Shown one piece after another: positions 53,259 through 62,502 of a stretch of DNA of 64,000 bases (its first letter is position 1; every line of letters starts with the position of its first letter). Source of the DNA: Singulisphaera sp. GP187 (lineage in GTDB: Bacteria > Planctomycetota > Planctomycetia > Isosphaerales > Isosphaeraceae); contig NZ_FSRB01000002.1 of assembly GCF_900129635.1 (NCBI RefSeq), forward strand, positions 1,950,727 through 2,014,726. Direction: 5' to 3'. Under the pieces are notes generated by a model. The model was not told the origin of the DNA and did no database searches. It saw nothing but the letters and a program-made list of their open reading frames with translations. A program made the translations under genes and the position numbers.

Positions 53259-55055
53259 TCAAACGGCTCCGGCCATCGCTTCGAGCTGGATGAGCGAGCG
53301 GTTCTGCTCCTTGGCGAGATAGTCACGCCCCTTCTTGACGTGAATGTGGTCCCAAGGCAGGATCTCGTCGACGGGCCGTTCGCGCTGGCTGTAGAAAGGT
53401 ACGTCGATTCCCAACTCCGCGAAGGTTGACCACCAGAGCTTGGAGTCGAAATACTCCGACCAAGCGTCAAGGCGGGCGCCGCGTTTCCAGACTTCTTCCA
53501 GACCCTCGGCAACCCGGCGGTCCCCGCGGGTCAAGATGCCTTCGAGGAGGCTGCGCTCGATGTCATGGCACTTCACCGTAACCGAGCGGATTCTGACCCT
53601 GGACCTGAGATACTTGTGCGCCCAATGGAAGTATTCACGGGTCTGCATCCCATTCCATTGGTACGGCGTGTGCGGTTTCGGGACGAAGTTCGAGACGCTG
53701 GCCACCACATCCGCGTACCGCCCGGTGACATCCTTGCCGATTCTCGCGATCGTCTCGGCCATCTCGATGATGCCGTCCAGGTCGGCCGGACGCTCGCCGG
53801 GCAAGCCGCACATGAAGTAGAGCTTGACCTTGCGCCAGCCGCGCCGGAAGGCTTCCGCCGCACCGTCGTAGAGGTCCTGGTTGTTGATCGGCTTGCGGAT
53901 CTGCTCGCGCATGTCGTCGCGGGCCACTTCGGGCGCGAGGGTCAGACCCCCCCGGCGCCCCTCAGCCAGCAGTGCCGGGATCTTCTTCAACGTCTCGGTG
54001 ATTCGCAGACTCGGCAACGAGATCTTCACTCCCAGGGGGGTAAAGACTTCGCTCATCCGGGTCACCAGCTTCTCGAAATCAGGATAGTCGCTGGTCGAGA
54101 GTGACAGCAGGCTGATCTCGTCATGGCCGGTATTCTTGTAGCTTTCCATCGCCGCGTTGACGATCGTTTCGACCGTGCGAAACCGGAGCGGACGCTTGAT
54201 GACCGTGCTCTGGCAGAACCGGCACTGCCACGGGCATCCGCGCATGATCTCGATCGCGATCCGGTCATGGGCCGTCTCGACGAACGGCAAGATCGGCGCC
54301 GTGGGCAAGGGGCTGGCGTCCAGGCAGTCGATCACGCACGCCTTGATCGCGGCGGGCACGTCGCTCCGAGTCCGTTCGATCGCCGTGATCGTACCGTCGG
54401 GAGCGTACTGATGCTCATAGAAGCGCGGGACGTAGGCCCAGTTCACGCTTCCGGCGATCTTCGCAAGTTTGTCTTCCCGGCTGAGGGTGGGATCGCCCTG
54501 CATCGACTTCCAGAGTTCACAGACGATCGGCAGGCTCGGCTCGCCGTCACCCACGACGAACAGGTCGATGTAGGGGGCGATCAACTCCGGGTTCTGCGCT
54601 CCGGGGCCACCGGCAATCACCAGGGTGTCGTCCGGCCCGCGCTCCTCGGCGTGGAGTGTGATCCCGCCCAGGTCGAGCATCGTCAGCACGTTCGTGTAGC
54701 AAATCTCGTATTGGAGCGAGAACCCGACCACGTCGAAGCGATTGAGCGGCGTGAAGGTCTCCAGGCCGTAGAGCGGGAGACCGTGTTCGCGGAGCGCCTT
54801 CTCGAAGTCGGGCAGCGGAGTAAAGGCGCGTTCACAGGCCCAATCCGCGGCATTCATCAGGCTGTAGAGCACCTGGAGCCCGTGGTGGCTCATGCCGAGC
54901 GCATAGGTATCTGGAAAGGCAAGGCAGACCAGCCCTCGGGCCTCGCGATGGTCCTTGGGGGTGCTGTTCAACTCGCCGCCAATGTATTGCGCGGGGGTCG
55001 TGACGCCGGGCAGGATCTGCTTAACGATAAAGTCTTTCAACGTCTGATTGACCAT
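53259..55055 (-). CDS. TIGR03960-type B12-binding-domain radical SAM protein
   Basis: A 598-residue radical-SAM enzyme has an N-terminal B12-binding-like domain (FPDTYALGMSHHGLQVLYSL near 50 and VIAGGPGAQNPELIAPYIDL near 150). It is followed by the iron-sulfur motif GCPWQCRFCQ near residue 255 (CxxxCxxC) and the barrel, including SLPSLRI and YFMCGLPGERPADLDGI. Such proteins are widely conserved, but their reaction is not established. The start at 55055 (MVNQTLKDFIVKQILP) matches the family. B12 use would fit with metH. Confidence 0.88.
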   Translation of the reverse strand: MVNQTLKDFIVKQILPGVTTPAQYIGGELNSTPKDHREARGLVCLAFPDTYALGMSHHGLQVLYSLMNAADWACERAFTPLPDFEKALREHGLPLYGLETFTPLNRFDVVGFSLQYEICYTNVLTMLDLGGITLHAEERGPDDTLVIAGGPGAQNPELIAPYIDLFVVGDGEPSLPIVCELWKSMQGDPTLSREDKLAKIAGSVNWAYVPRFYEHQYAPDGTITAIERTRSDVPAAIKACVIDCLDASPLPTAPILPFVETAHDRIAIEIMRGCPWQCRFCQSTVIKRPLRFRTVETIVNAAMESYKNTGHDEISLLSLSTSDYPDFEKLVTRMSEVFTPLGVKISLPSLRITETLKKIPALLAEGRRGGLTLAPEVARDDMREQIRKPINNQDLYDGAAEAFRRGWRKVKLYFMCGLPGERPADLDGIIEMAETIARIGKDVTGRYADVVASVSNFVPKPHTPYQWNGMQTREYFHWAHKYLRSRVRIRSVTVKCHDIERSLLEGILTRGDRRVAEGLEEVWKRGARLDAWSEYFDSKLWWSTFAELGIDVPFYSQRERPVDEILPWDHIHVKKGRDYLAKEQNRSLIQLEAMAGAV

Positions 55056-55508
55056 CGACCTGACCTTCTCCCGGCGAAAGACACTCAGCGGACAGGTGTC
55101 GCCCCAATTCGTGATTGACGTCACCCGCCCCATTTGGGGATCGGTTCTACCTGACTTCCCTGTGCTGCATCTTAACCAACCGCCACAACATTGAACAGTT
55201 ATCCCAATCGTGAACCCACTTCCGGCTACGATTTGGCCGCGGCTTGACTTCGCATGCGCCCCCCTGGTTCCGGCGGCCAACGAAACGGCCTGGATCCGAC
55301 GATCGTCCTCCGAGATGGAATGGGGGAGGAATTGACCACTTCGCGATGATGACATTGGTCCTGTTGGTTTCGACTCGACAGAGAAGAGTTGCCCGGGCGA
55401 TAATTAGGCGTTACGGTCGTGTCACCCGCATTCGAGAATGCTCTTTTGCCGAAACCATACCCATCCCCGGGACGAGCCTTGCAGGGACGACCTCGCTTGA
55501 CTCACTCC
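55056..55508. other. 453-base divergent intergenic region
   Basis: Nothing coding is supported between the radical-SAM start and the small lipoprotein. A GATAATT near 55401 could be a -10 element for the rightward genes. No repeat family members were seen here. Confidence 0.4.
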
Positions 55509-55661
55509 ATGATCCTTGCGTTCCTTCTGTTCGCCGGCCCGCTTGGCTGTGGAGAGACGCCTGCCACGCACCGGGTGCAGCGGACAACCTCCGGTGAGAC
55601 GAGTGGAACTGAGCCGGCGGATGCGCGGACGAAACCGCCGCGAGCCATCGCGACTCATTGA
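55509..55661 (+). CDS. Possible small lipoprotein
   Basis: A 50-residue frame starts MILAFLLFAGPLGCGETPAT, a compact type II signal peptide with lipobox GPLGC, and ends in a polar Thr/Arg-rich tail. Small lipoproteins of this form are common in planctomycetes. No ribosome site is clear, and the frame could be chance. It would precede pdxA by 56 bases. Confidence 0.4.
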   Translation: MILAFLLFAGPLGCGETPATHRVQRTTSGETSGTEPADARTKPPRAIATH

Positions 55662-55717
55662 GCTGAATCCTCGCAAGTCGCACGCGAACCGCAGCAGGTA
55701 GGCTAGGGAGGACGTTA

Positions 55718-56812
55718 ATGATTCCGCAAGATGACAGGCCGCTTGTGGCGTTGACCATGGGTGACGTCGCGGGCATTGGGCCTGAAGTCATCGCCCGAGC
55801 TTGGGGCGACTCTCCGCTCCGGGCCCTCGCGCGTCCGTTTGTGATCGGAAGTAAATCGGTCCTCGAACGAGCCCTGGCTTGTGTCGGTGGACAGGCGACG
55901 GTGCAGTCGATCAGTCGGCCCGAAGATGCGCGGCCGACGGCGCGGCTCATCCCTTGCCTCGAAGCGACCGACGAGGACGTGGCCGACATCGCGCCGGGAC
56001 TGGTCGATCCGCGGGCCGGGCGGGCCGCGTACGACTATTTGATCACCGCGGTCGACCTGGCCCTCGCCGGCCGAATCGACGCGATCACCACCCTGCCGCT
56101 CCATAAGGAAGCGCTTCGCGCCGGCGGCGTGCTCCACCCGGGGCATACCGAGATCCTTGCCGAACGCTGCGGCATCCTTGATCACGCGATGATGCTCTAC
56201 ATCGGGCCACCGGTGGGGGCGGGCGATACGGGGCTCGGCGTGGTCCACGCCACGTTGCACGTCCCGCTCCGTAGCGTTTTCGACCTCCTGACGGTCGAGG
56301 CCGTGGAGTCGAAAATCCTGCTCGCCGACCGGGCGATCCGGCCGTTGACAGAGGGGCGGCCGCCTCGGGTCGCGGTTGCCGCACTCAACCCGCACGGCGG
56401 CGAAGGGGGCCTGTTCGGCGACGAGGAAGAGCGGGTCATCGCTCCGGCGATCGCGCGTGCGGTCGAGGCCGGAATCAATGCGACCGGGCCGATCGCCTGC
56501 GATACCCTGTTCGTTCGCGCGATTGCCGGCGAGTTCGACGCGGTTGTGGCCATGTACCACGACCAAGGTCACGTGGCGCTGAAGACGATCGGTTTCGACC
56601 GCGCCGTCAACGTGACGCTCGGCCTGCCGATCATCCGGACCAGCGTGGCACACGGTACCGCCTTCGACATCGCCTGGAAAGGACGTGCCGAGACCTCGAG
56701 TCTGATCGAGGCGGTCCGGGTCGCGGCGCGACTCGTGGCCGGCAAGCGATTCGCCGTCGACGTGCCTCCCACGATCGAGCCGAGCTTCAGCGGCGGGCGA
56801 CCTCGACGTTGA
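55718..56812 (+). CDS. pdxA: 4-hydroxythreonine-4-phosphate dehydrogenase (PdxA family)
   Basis: PdxA oxidises 4-phosphohydroxythreonine on the way to pyridoxal phosphate. The 364-residue protein has TMGDVAGIGPEVI at the start, ITTLPLHKEAL, HPGHTEILAERCG, the metal-site NPHGGEGGLFGDEE, and MYHDQGHVALK. The late motif reads RTSVAHGTAFDIAWKG, where classical PdxA has an Asp before HGTA; Ala at this place is seen in PdxA2-type threonate-phosphate dehydrogenases. B6 synthesis is the likeliest role, but the paralogue alternative is open. The gene overlaps the convergent next gene by 26 bases. Confidence 0.9.
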   Translation: MIPQDDRPLVALTMGDVAGIGPEVIARAWGDSPLRALARPFVIGSKSVLERALACVGGQATVQSISRPEDARPTARLIPCLEATDEDVADIAPGLVDPRAGRAAYDYLITAVDLALAGRIDAITTLPLHKEALRAGGVLHPGHTEILAERCGILDHAMMLYIGPPVGAGDTGLGVVHATLHVPLRSVFDLLTVEAVESKILLADRAIRPLTEGRPPRVAVAALNPHGGEGGLFGDEEERVIAPAIARAVEAGINATGPIACDTLFVRAIAGEFDAVVAMYHDQGHVALKTIGFDRAVNVTLGLPIIRTSVAHGTAFDIAWKGRAETSSLIEAVRVAARLVAGKRFAVDVPPTIEPSFSGGRPRR

Positions 56813-58040
56813 CCCAGTCGGTTTCGAGCGTTCCCGGCCAGATCGAACGAATGTCGGGATCACCCCAGCCTCGGTCGGGATCGGCCGTCAAAATGGCGCG
56901 AACTCGCCGAGTGCCGGGGCGGTCGATCGCCGCTTGAGGGACGGCTTCGATCGGCCCCATGGGGAACCGGCGGACGTCGGCCCGCGGTTCCGGGGTCGAC
57001 CCTTGCCCACTGATGATGACCGCCCCCGCCGCAAACCGGCCCGGGATCCCCTCGATCTCGATTTCGAGCGTATGGGCCAGGTCACACGGGAGCGGAGTCA
57101 TGACCCGCAACCGCGGGGCAGCTCGGAAGGCGAACTCGTCGTTGAGCGGGAGGTACTCCACCCCATCGGACTCGTTGGTCTCGATCGACTCGAGCTGAAT
57201 TGCCCGAGCGAACGCCTCGCCCCGCGACGCGTCGGCCAGACTGAAGAGCGCGTCGGGAGTGAGGACCGAGTCGAACTCGATGTGGAACGGAATCTGGGGC
57301 AGGTCGAGTTCCCAGGCGTCCGTGAGCCCGTAGGTTCGGACCCTCGCTTGAAGCACGAGTCGGTGCGGGCCGTTGGTGTCGAAGTCGCCCGGAATCAGGT
57401 CGAACTTCGCGAGGCCGGGCCCCGCCTTCCATGGGGTAAACGATTCATGGGCGGCGCGTCGCGTTCCCATGATCCGGTGGGACCACTCGAGGTTCTCCGG
57501 ACCGACTCCTTTTCCCCCTTCAATCAGAAATGGAATTCCGTAGGCGACGGCGATCGGAATCGACGCATGAGTCTGTCTCGGATAGCGCCGACGAGCGCGC
57601 CAGGTTGTGGCGAAACCGCGAAGCAACAGGGCCTTTTCTTCCTCGACGATCAGGTTGTCCTGAGCCCAGAGCACGGCCAAGGTTCGACCCGCGGCCCAGC
57701 GTAACGGCTCGCTCTCGGCGGTTGTCAGGATCCGGAACAGGTCCATCAAGGGGGCCCGACCGTGGCTCGAGGCCGCTTCGATCGCCTCGACCGTCAGGTC
57801 GGGTTCGCCGAGGCGTGCCACGATGGCGCGAGCACGCCACCACTGAAGCAATTTCCTCCCTCCGCCGAGCAACAGTGCCGACGCCAGCACGAGGAAGACC
57901 GTGTTCCTCGGCTCACCCAGCCACCGGCTCCAGCCGCGCGGGGCATCGGACGGCTCAGACCGCCGGCGGCTCTTGCGGATCGGAACTTGTCCTGTCGCCG
58001 CGACCGGCAGCGTGGCGAAGATTCGACGGCCTGGGGTCAT
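56787..58040 (-). CDS. Membrane-anchored protein of unknown function
   Basis: A 417-residue protein has a basic, Arg-rich N-terminus of about 45 residues, then one transmembrane helix (FLVLASALLLGGGRKLLQWW, about 49-68), and a large soluble C-terminal part. Residues 90-150 look helical. The remainder has beta-rich phrases such as NGPHRLVLQARVRTYG and LEIEIEGIPGRFAAGAVI. No family was recognised and no catalytic motif was seen. Its 3' end overlaps pdxA by 26 bases. Confidence 0.7.
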   Translation of the reverse strand: MTPGRRIFATLPVAATGQVPIRKSRRRSEPSDAPRGWSRWLGEPRNTVFLVLASALLLGGGRKLLQWWRARAIVARLGEPDLTVEAIEAASSHGRAPLMDLFRILTTAESEPLRWAAGRTLAVLWAQDNLIVEEEKALLLRGFATTWRARRRYPRQTHASIPIAVAYGIPFLIEGGKGVGPENLEWSHRIMGTRRAAHESFTPWKAGPGLAKFDLIPGDFDTNGPHRLVLQARVRTYGLTDAWELDLPQIPFHIEFDSVLTPDALFSLADASRGEAFARAIQLESIETNESDGVEYLPLNDEFAFRAAPRLRVMTPLPCDLAHTLEIEIEGIPGRFAAGAVIISGQGSTPEPRADVRRFPMGPIEAVPQAAIDRPGTRRVRAILTADPDRGWGDPDIRSIWPGTLETDWVNVEVARR

Positions 58041-58244
58041 GATCCCTGTTCCCCTTCGTCCTCGGAAAATTGAGAGTGCCGGGCATTCAAAGTGAAGGCT
58101 TGCTTGCTTGTTTGTTGCGGTAGGCTTTGATGTCTTGGTGGGTTGCCGAGTTCAGGCCAATGCTGCTGGGGGCCACGAGTCGAGTCCAAAATCGGTGGCA
58201 CCCTGGGCCTGCACGCAGCGCAAACGAAGAGCCGGTCCGTCTGT

Positions 58245-58901
58245 TCAGATTCCCCGTCGGGGGCGGGGCGTGGTCGTGGGGGGAGCTTCTTTCTCTTCAA
58301 TAACCCCGTCGGGCATTTCCTCGATGATCGTCGGCTTACGAACCTTCGACCCATCGATGAGACCGAGGGCGGTCCGGACCTCATCGAGCGCATCGCGGAC
58401 GTCGTGGATCTCGAGATGCAGCTCGTGAACCTCGGCCTGGACTCGTTTCAACGGGTCGTCCGCGCCTTGGTTGTCGGTCAGGATCAAGAGGTTATCTTCG
58501 GGCACGACGCGGAAGGTCAGGCCGACTTGGTCGAGCAAGAGTTTGAGCCCGGTCTTGAGCCGAACGCCTTTCAACTCGAGTTCTACCTTCTCGTCTTTTC
58601 GCAGGTGTTGCCGGCCGAGTGCGGCGAGGTCGAGGACGACCGGGGCGTTCAGGCTGCGGTGGAGGTAGAGGCGAACCTCCTCCAGAGAGGTCGGCTCACC
58701 GAACGGCAGGTCGAAGTCTCGCTCCATCGCATCGAGCACGGTGCGCGAAACTTCGGCGCCGATTTCGAACTTGGGCGAGACGACCGTGGCTGCGGGGCTG
58801 TCCGATCGCTTCGCATCCTGGGCCTGGAGCGACAGGCGGGCCGACATGACCAGGGCGACCACCGCGACGGCGACCATCAGACCCAGACGCATGACTCTCA
58901 T
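58245..58901 (-). CDS. Secreted protein with secretin/TonB short N-terminal (STN-like) domain
   Basis: A 218-residue exported protein has a signal peptide of about 28 residues (ending LQAQ). Residues 75-145 follow the STN pattern: VRLYLHRSLNAPVVLDLAAL, LELKGVRLKTGLKLLLDQVG, then FRVVPEDNLLILTD. The secretin pore domain is absent. A charged helix and a Pro/Thr/Arg tail follow. STN domains mediate signalling or secretin assembly, but standalone STN proteins are common in planctomycetes with no known role. The start at 58901 is upstream of a short basic n-region; ATG 58892 is also possible. Confidence 0.75.
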   Translation of the reverse strand: MRVMRLGLMVAVAVVALVMSARLSLQAQDAKRSDSPAATVVSPKFEIGAEVSRTVLDAMERDFDLPFGEPTSLEEVRLYLHRSLNAPVVLDLAALGRQHLRKDEKVELELKGVRLKTGLKLLLDQVGLTFRVVPEDNLLILTDNQGADDPLKRVQAEVHELHLEIHDVRDALDEVRTALGLIDGSKVRKPTIIEEMPDGVIEEKEAPPTTTPRPRRGI

Positions 58902-58983
58902 TGAGGGTCTCCTCCCCAAATCGTCGTTTTCCCTTCGAGCTTCGCCGCATTGTAGCGGAGATTCGAGTCCGAGTCTTGAGGCG

Positions 58984-60078
58984 TTACGGGACACGCCCCA
59001 CAACCAGGGCCGCATCAATCTCGCGCGGCGTCGGAAACCCGAATTCCAGGCGGTCGAGCACGAGCGCCGCGGCTGCCGAGGCTCGTTCCGCGGCGGCTCG
59101 GATCAGGGATTCCTCGGTCACGCCCGGCTCCCAACCCCCATCGAGTAGACTGGCGACGAGGGTCGACGCGAACGCTTCACCAGCACGGTTGGTGTCGCGC
59201 GGCGGCCGGCTCCTCGGAAATGCGGGAACGCGTAGCGAAATCGCCTCCCCCACCGGGTTCGTGAACCGGATGACGCAGCCGTCGGCTCCTTCGGTGATGG
59301 CGAGCACCGAGAGTTTCCAGGCCACTTCCTCTCGGTCCGCCAGTTGTTCCCACTCGTGCCGGTTGCAACTGAGCACGTCGACGGCTTCCGCGAACCGGGA
59401 GATCGGGCAATCGCGATCGATGATGTTTCGCATTGCGGGCGCGAAGACTCGGACCCCCGCTCCCGGGGCACGGAGCGCCTGGGCGGCAATCCGATTCGGC
59501 AGCCCGGCCACGACCCTGAGCGCGCACGACTGATCGACCCAAGGGGCCAGCGAGGTCAGAGCCGCATGGCAGCCTCGGAACCCGATCGGCAGCTTATCGC
59601 CGAATTTCCCACTCGTGATCAGCAGCGTCCAGTCGGCCGGATGTTCCGGGAAGCGGATGGGGTGATGGGGGATCCCGTGACGCAGCAGTTGGGTGGCGAC
59701 GACCTGGCTCGTGCGGTCGGCTTCGGCGCCGAGTGCACTGACGAGGTCGCCTCCGAGCGCGGCGGCGAAGCCCGCTCCCATTCCGCCAAGTTCGTCGCTC
59801 CAGGAGATGCCTCGGACGGTCCTCCTCAGCGACGATCCGGGAGGTGCCACGGTTCGCCAGAGCTCGACTCGACCCGTCGGCCCCGGCCAGTCAGCGGGGA
59901 GTTCCAGTTCCATCAGCCCGCCGTCCGGATCGACCAGGGTGAGCCCGGGACCGAACCGCAACCGGCCGTCGACGCTCTGATCGAGGGGGCCTCCGCCGTC
60001 GGATGCGAGCAGGGGCTGATTCACACGGAGGATCCGGTCGAGGTAGGCCGGGCCAAAGACCAGAGTCCGTCGCGTCAT
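58984..60078 (-). CDS. PfkB-family carbohydrate kinase-like protein with altered catalytic motif
   Basis: A 364-residue ribokinase-fold protein. The N-terminal VFGPAYLDRILRV strand is the usual PfkB start. The glycine-rich strand GGMGAGFAAALGG is also present. The second signature, normally DTxGAGDxF with the catalytic Asp, reads DTNRAGEAFAS here, with Glu in place of Asp and Arg in place of Gly. A CNRHEWEQL motif near residue 240 and ITEGADGCVIRF precede it. It may be a kinase with an acidic replacement or a non-catalytic sugar-binding relative. The substrate is unknown. Confidence 0.75.
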   Translation of the reverse strand: MTRRTLVFGPAYLDRILRVNQPLLASDGGGPLDQSVDGRLRFGPGLTLVDPDGGLMELELPADWPGPTGRVELWRTVAPPGSSLRRTVRGISWSDELGGMGAGFAAALGGDLVSALGAEADRTSQVVATQLLRHGIPHHPIRFPEHPADWTLLITSGKFGDKLPIGFRGCHAALTSLAPWVDQSCALRVVAGLPNRIAAQALRAPGAGVRVFAPAMRNIIDRDCPISRFAEAVDVLSCNRHEWEQLADREEVAWKLSVLAITEGADGCVIRFTNPVGEAISLRVPAFPRSRPPRDTNRAGEAFASTLVASLLDGGWEPGVTEESLIRAAAERASAAAALVLDRLEFGFPTPREIDAALVVGRVP

Positions 60079-60189
60079 CCCGGGTATCCTCCAATGCGCC
60101 GCCGTCTCGTCGTAACACCGCCGGGTTGATTATACTGGGTGCGAACGCGAGCGCGAGGTTTGCAACTGGTTGGGAAGGAGAGCGGATCG

Positions 60190-61071
60190 TTGAGTTCGGA
60201 TCTCGATACGACGGTGGAATCCCTGGACCATCCGGTCGACAATGCCCCGGTTCGCTCCCTTGTGCACAAAGGGCTGACCGTCGAAGGATACTCGCGTGCC
60301 GCTGTCCAGACCTATTGGCGGATCCCGGAACTGAAGCTGGGCTTCGACCTCGGGGGCCAGCCTTGGTCGTTCATGTCGACGCCGACCTGGTTCCTGTCGC
60401 ACACCCACCTCGACCATATCGCCTCACTGCCGGTCTATGTGGCCCGCCGGCGGATGATGAAGATGGAACCGCCGACCATCTATCTCCCCGCCGAGGCGAT
60501 CGACGCCGTCGAGATGCTCCTGCGGGCCTTCCAGAAGCTCGATCGAGGGCGCTTGCCCGTCAAGCTTGTCGGCGTTGTGCCCGGCCAGGAGATCGAGCTC
60601 AGCCGTGAGTTGGTCGTGAAAACGTTCGCGACCAAGCACACGATTCCCTCGATCGGCTATCTCGTCTACGAGCGGCGCAGGAAACTCAAGCCCGAATACC
60701 ACGACCTGAGCGGCGAGGAGATTCGCGATATCCGACTCTCCGGCGTCGAGGTCTCAACCGAAATCCGGTTGCCGAAGGTCGCCTACCTGGGCGATACCGC
60801 GCCTGCCGGACTTGACGCGCTCCCCGATCTCTACCAGGCGGAGATCATCATTCTCGAGATGACCTTCGTGGCGCCGGGCGAGCGGCCGTCGCTGATCCAC
60901 AAGTACGGCCACACCCACCTCGACGACATCATCGCCCGCGCGGACCGGTTCGAGAACGAGGTGATTATCGCGTCGCACTTCAGCACCCGGCTCCACCCCG
61001 ATCAGATCCAGCGGATCGTCGACAAGCGGCTGCCGGACTGCCTGCGCGGTCGACTCAAGGTTTGGCTCTGA
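60190..61071 (+). CDS. RNase Z-like metallo-beta-lactamase-fold hydrolase
   Basis: A 293-residue MBL-fold protein. The metal motif SHTHLDHIA near 85 matches HxHxDH, with a further metal Asp in AYLGDTAPAG near 200 and His in ASHFSTRLH near 265. Length and the GHTHLDDIIARAD segment resemble ribonuclease Z (tRNA 3'-processing), but the flexible arm of canonical RNase Z is not clear. A TTG at 60190 with GGAAGGAGAG about 9 bases upstream was chosen; a GTG at 60139 would add 17 residues with no ribosome site. It probably acts as an RNA or small-molecule hydrolase. Confidence 0.8.
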   Translation: MSSDLDTTVESLDHPVDNAPVRSLVHKGLTVEGYSRAAVQTYWRIPELKLGFDLGGQPWSFMSTPTWFLSHTHLDHIASLPVYVARRRMMKMEPPTIYLPAEAIDAVEMLLRAFQKLDRGRLPVKLVGVVPGQEIELSRELVVKTFATKHTIPSIGYLVYERRRKLKPEYHDLSGEEIRDIRLSGVEVSTEIRLPKVAYLGDTAPAGLDALPDLYQAEIIILEMTFVAPGERPSLIHKYGHTHLDDIIARADRFENEVIIASHFSTRLHPDQIQRIVDKRLPDCLRGRLKVWL

Positions 61072-61106
61072 GAGCGACCGATTCAAAGGTCCGTGACCTT
61101 CTTCGA

Positions 61107-61412
61107 TCAGGCCTCGACCCAAACCTCATCGCCCCGAACTTCGCACCGGAATCGATGCAGGGAGTTGCCGCCGACCGTCGTGCAGCGCCCCGTCGCGAGC
61201 TTGAACCGCCAACGATGGAGCGGACAGACCGCCTCTCCGTCCTCGATCCAGGCATCCCCCATCGATCCGTTGGCGTGGGGGCAACGGCCAATCAGGGCGT
61301 GGAACTGACCACCATCATTGAAGACGGCAATGCGAAGCCCGTCCACCTCGACGGGGAAACCATGCCCCTCAACCACGTCGGCGACGTTACATACCTTGGA
61401 GAAATATGCCAT
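61107..61412 (-). CDS. Rieske [2Fe-2S] ferredoxin-type protein
   Basis: A 101-residue single-domain Rieske protein carries the cluster ligands as CPHANG near residue 44 and CPLHRWRF near 63 (CxH...CxxH). It resembles NirD-like or aromatic-dioxygenase ferredoxin subunits that pass electrons to a partner oxygenase or reductase. No such partner is adjacent, so it may serve a distant enzyme. It is transcribed convergently to the RNase Z-like gene. Confidence 0.9.
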   Translation of the reverse strand: MAYFSKVCNVADVVEGHGFPVEVDGLRIAVFNDGGQFHALIGRCPHANGSMGDAWIEDGEAVCPLHRWRFKLATGRCTTVGGNSLHRFRCEVRGDEVWVEA

Positions 61413-61547
61413 GCAATCACGCTCGTTGTCACGAAAGAAAGCGGCCTGAAACGAAGGGCCTAGGACTTGCGTCGGAGCTTGCTCTCTGATTACAGTTTAG
61501 CGAACCAGTCCGCCGACTCCCAACCGAAGGATTGAGTCATCCTTGAC

Positions 61548-62471
61548 ATGAGCGTGCGTCATGGTCTGGTCTTCGGACTGAGTCTGTTCATGGCCGTCAG
61601 CCTTTCTGGCTGTGATGGCGGAGCGAACCCACGTCCGGACCTGGTTTGGGGGATCCACGGGACCCGCCCGGGCTGGTTGCACAAGCCGAGGGCGGCCGCG
61701 TTCGATGGCAAGGATCGGCTCTACATGGCCGACCTCACCGATCGAATCCAGGCTTTCGACCGCGACGGGAAATACCTTCTGGGGTGGCGAACGCCCGACT
61801 TCAACGTCGACGGACCGAGCGGCTTGACCGTGGACCGGTACGGCAGGCTGCTTGTTTCCGACACTCATTTCTATCGGGTGCTCGTCTATTCGCTCAAGGG
61901 CGAACTGCTGTTCCAGCTCGGGGACGGGGTGCAAGGAACGACCCCGGGGCGGTTCGGCTATCCGACCGACGTCGTGATTGACCGGGCGGGTAATTTTTAC
62001 GTGGGCGATTACGGCGATAACGACCGGATCCAGGTCTTTTCGCCGGAAGGGAAATGGCTTCGCCAGTGGGGGGGGCACGGCTATGCCCTGGGAGAGTTCC
62101 TCAAGCCCAGGGCCCTGGCCATCGACGATCAAGATCGTATCTATGTGGCGGATAGCTGTAATCATCGGATCCAGGTTTTCGATACGATGGGCAAGTTGCT
62201 CTTCCATTGGGGGACGCGTGGTGAGTCTCCCGGGCAGATGAACTATCCGTATGACCTGGCGATCGGGCCCGACCACGCCCTCTACGTTTGCGAGTACGGC
62301 AATCATCGCGTCCAGAAGTTCAGCCTCGACGGCAAATCGCTAGGCGTCTGGGGAAGTGCGGGGCGGGGACCGGGTCAGCTCTACAACCCGTTCGCCCTCG
62401 CGATCGACCACTCGGGCGCGGTCTCGGTTATCGATTCGAACAATCATCGCGTGCAGCGGTTCCGTATGTAG
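61548..62471 (+). CDS. NHL-repeat lipoprotein
   Basis: A 307-residue beta-propeller protein has a lipoprotein signal ending in the lipobox SLSGC at about residues 18-22. Repeated blades of NHL type follow, including KPRAAAFDGKDRLYMADLTD, SGLTVDRYGRLLVSDTHFYR, PTDVVIDRAGNFYVGDYGDN, PRALAIDDQDRIYVADSCNH and YDLAIGPDHALYVCEYGNHR; a six-bladed ring is likely. NHL propellers usually bind proteins or ligands, and in some enzymes cleave them. It sits 31 bases before the VWA gene on the same strand, so cotranscription is likely. Confidence 0.88.
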   Translation: MSVRHGLVFGLSLFMAVSLSGCDGGANPRPDLVWGIHGTRPGWLHKPRAAAFDGKDRLYMADLTDRIQAFDRDGKYLLGWRTPDFNVDGPSGLTVDRYGRLLVSDTHFYRVLVYSLKGELLFQLGDGVQGTTPGRFGYPTDVVIDRAGNFYVGDYGDNDRIQVFSPEGKWLRQWGGHGYALGEFLKPRALAIDDQDRIYVADSCNHRIQVFDTMGKLLFHWGTRGESPGQMNYPYDLAIGPDHALYVCEYGNHRVQKFSLDGKSLGVWGSAGRGPGQLYNPFALAIDHSGAVSVIDSNNHRVQRFRM

Positions 62472-62502
62472 GTTGGAGCCCCAAACGGAGGCGTAGGCCA
62501 CG

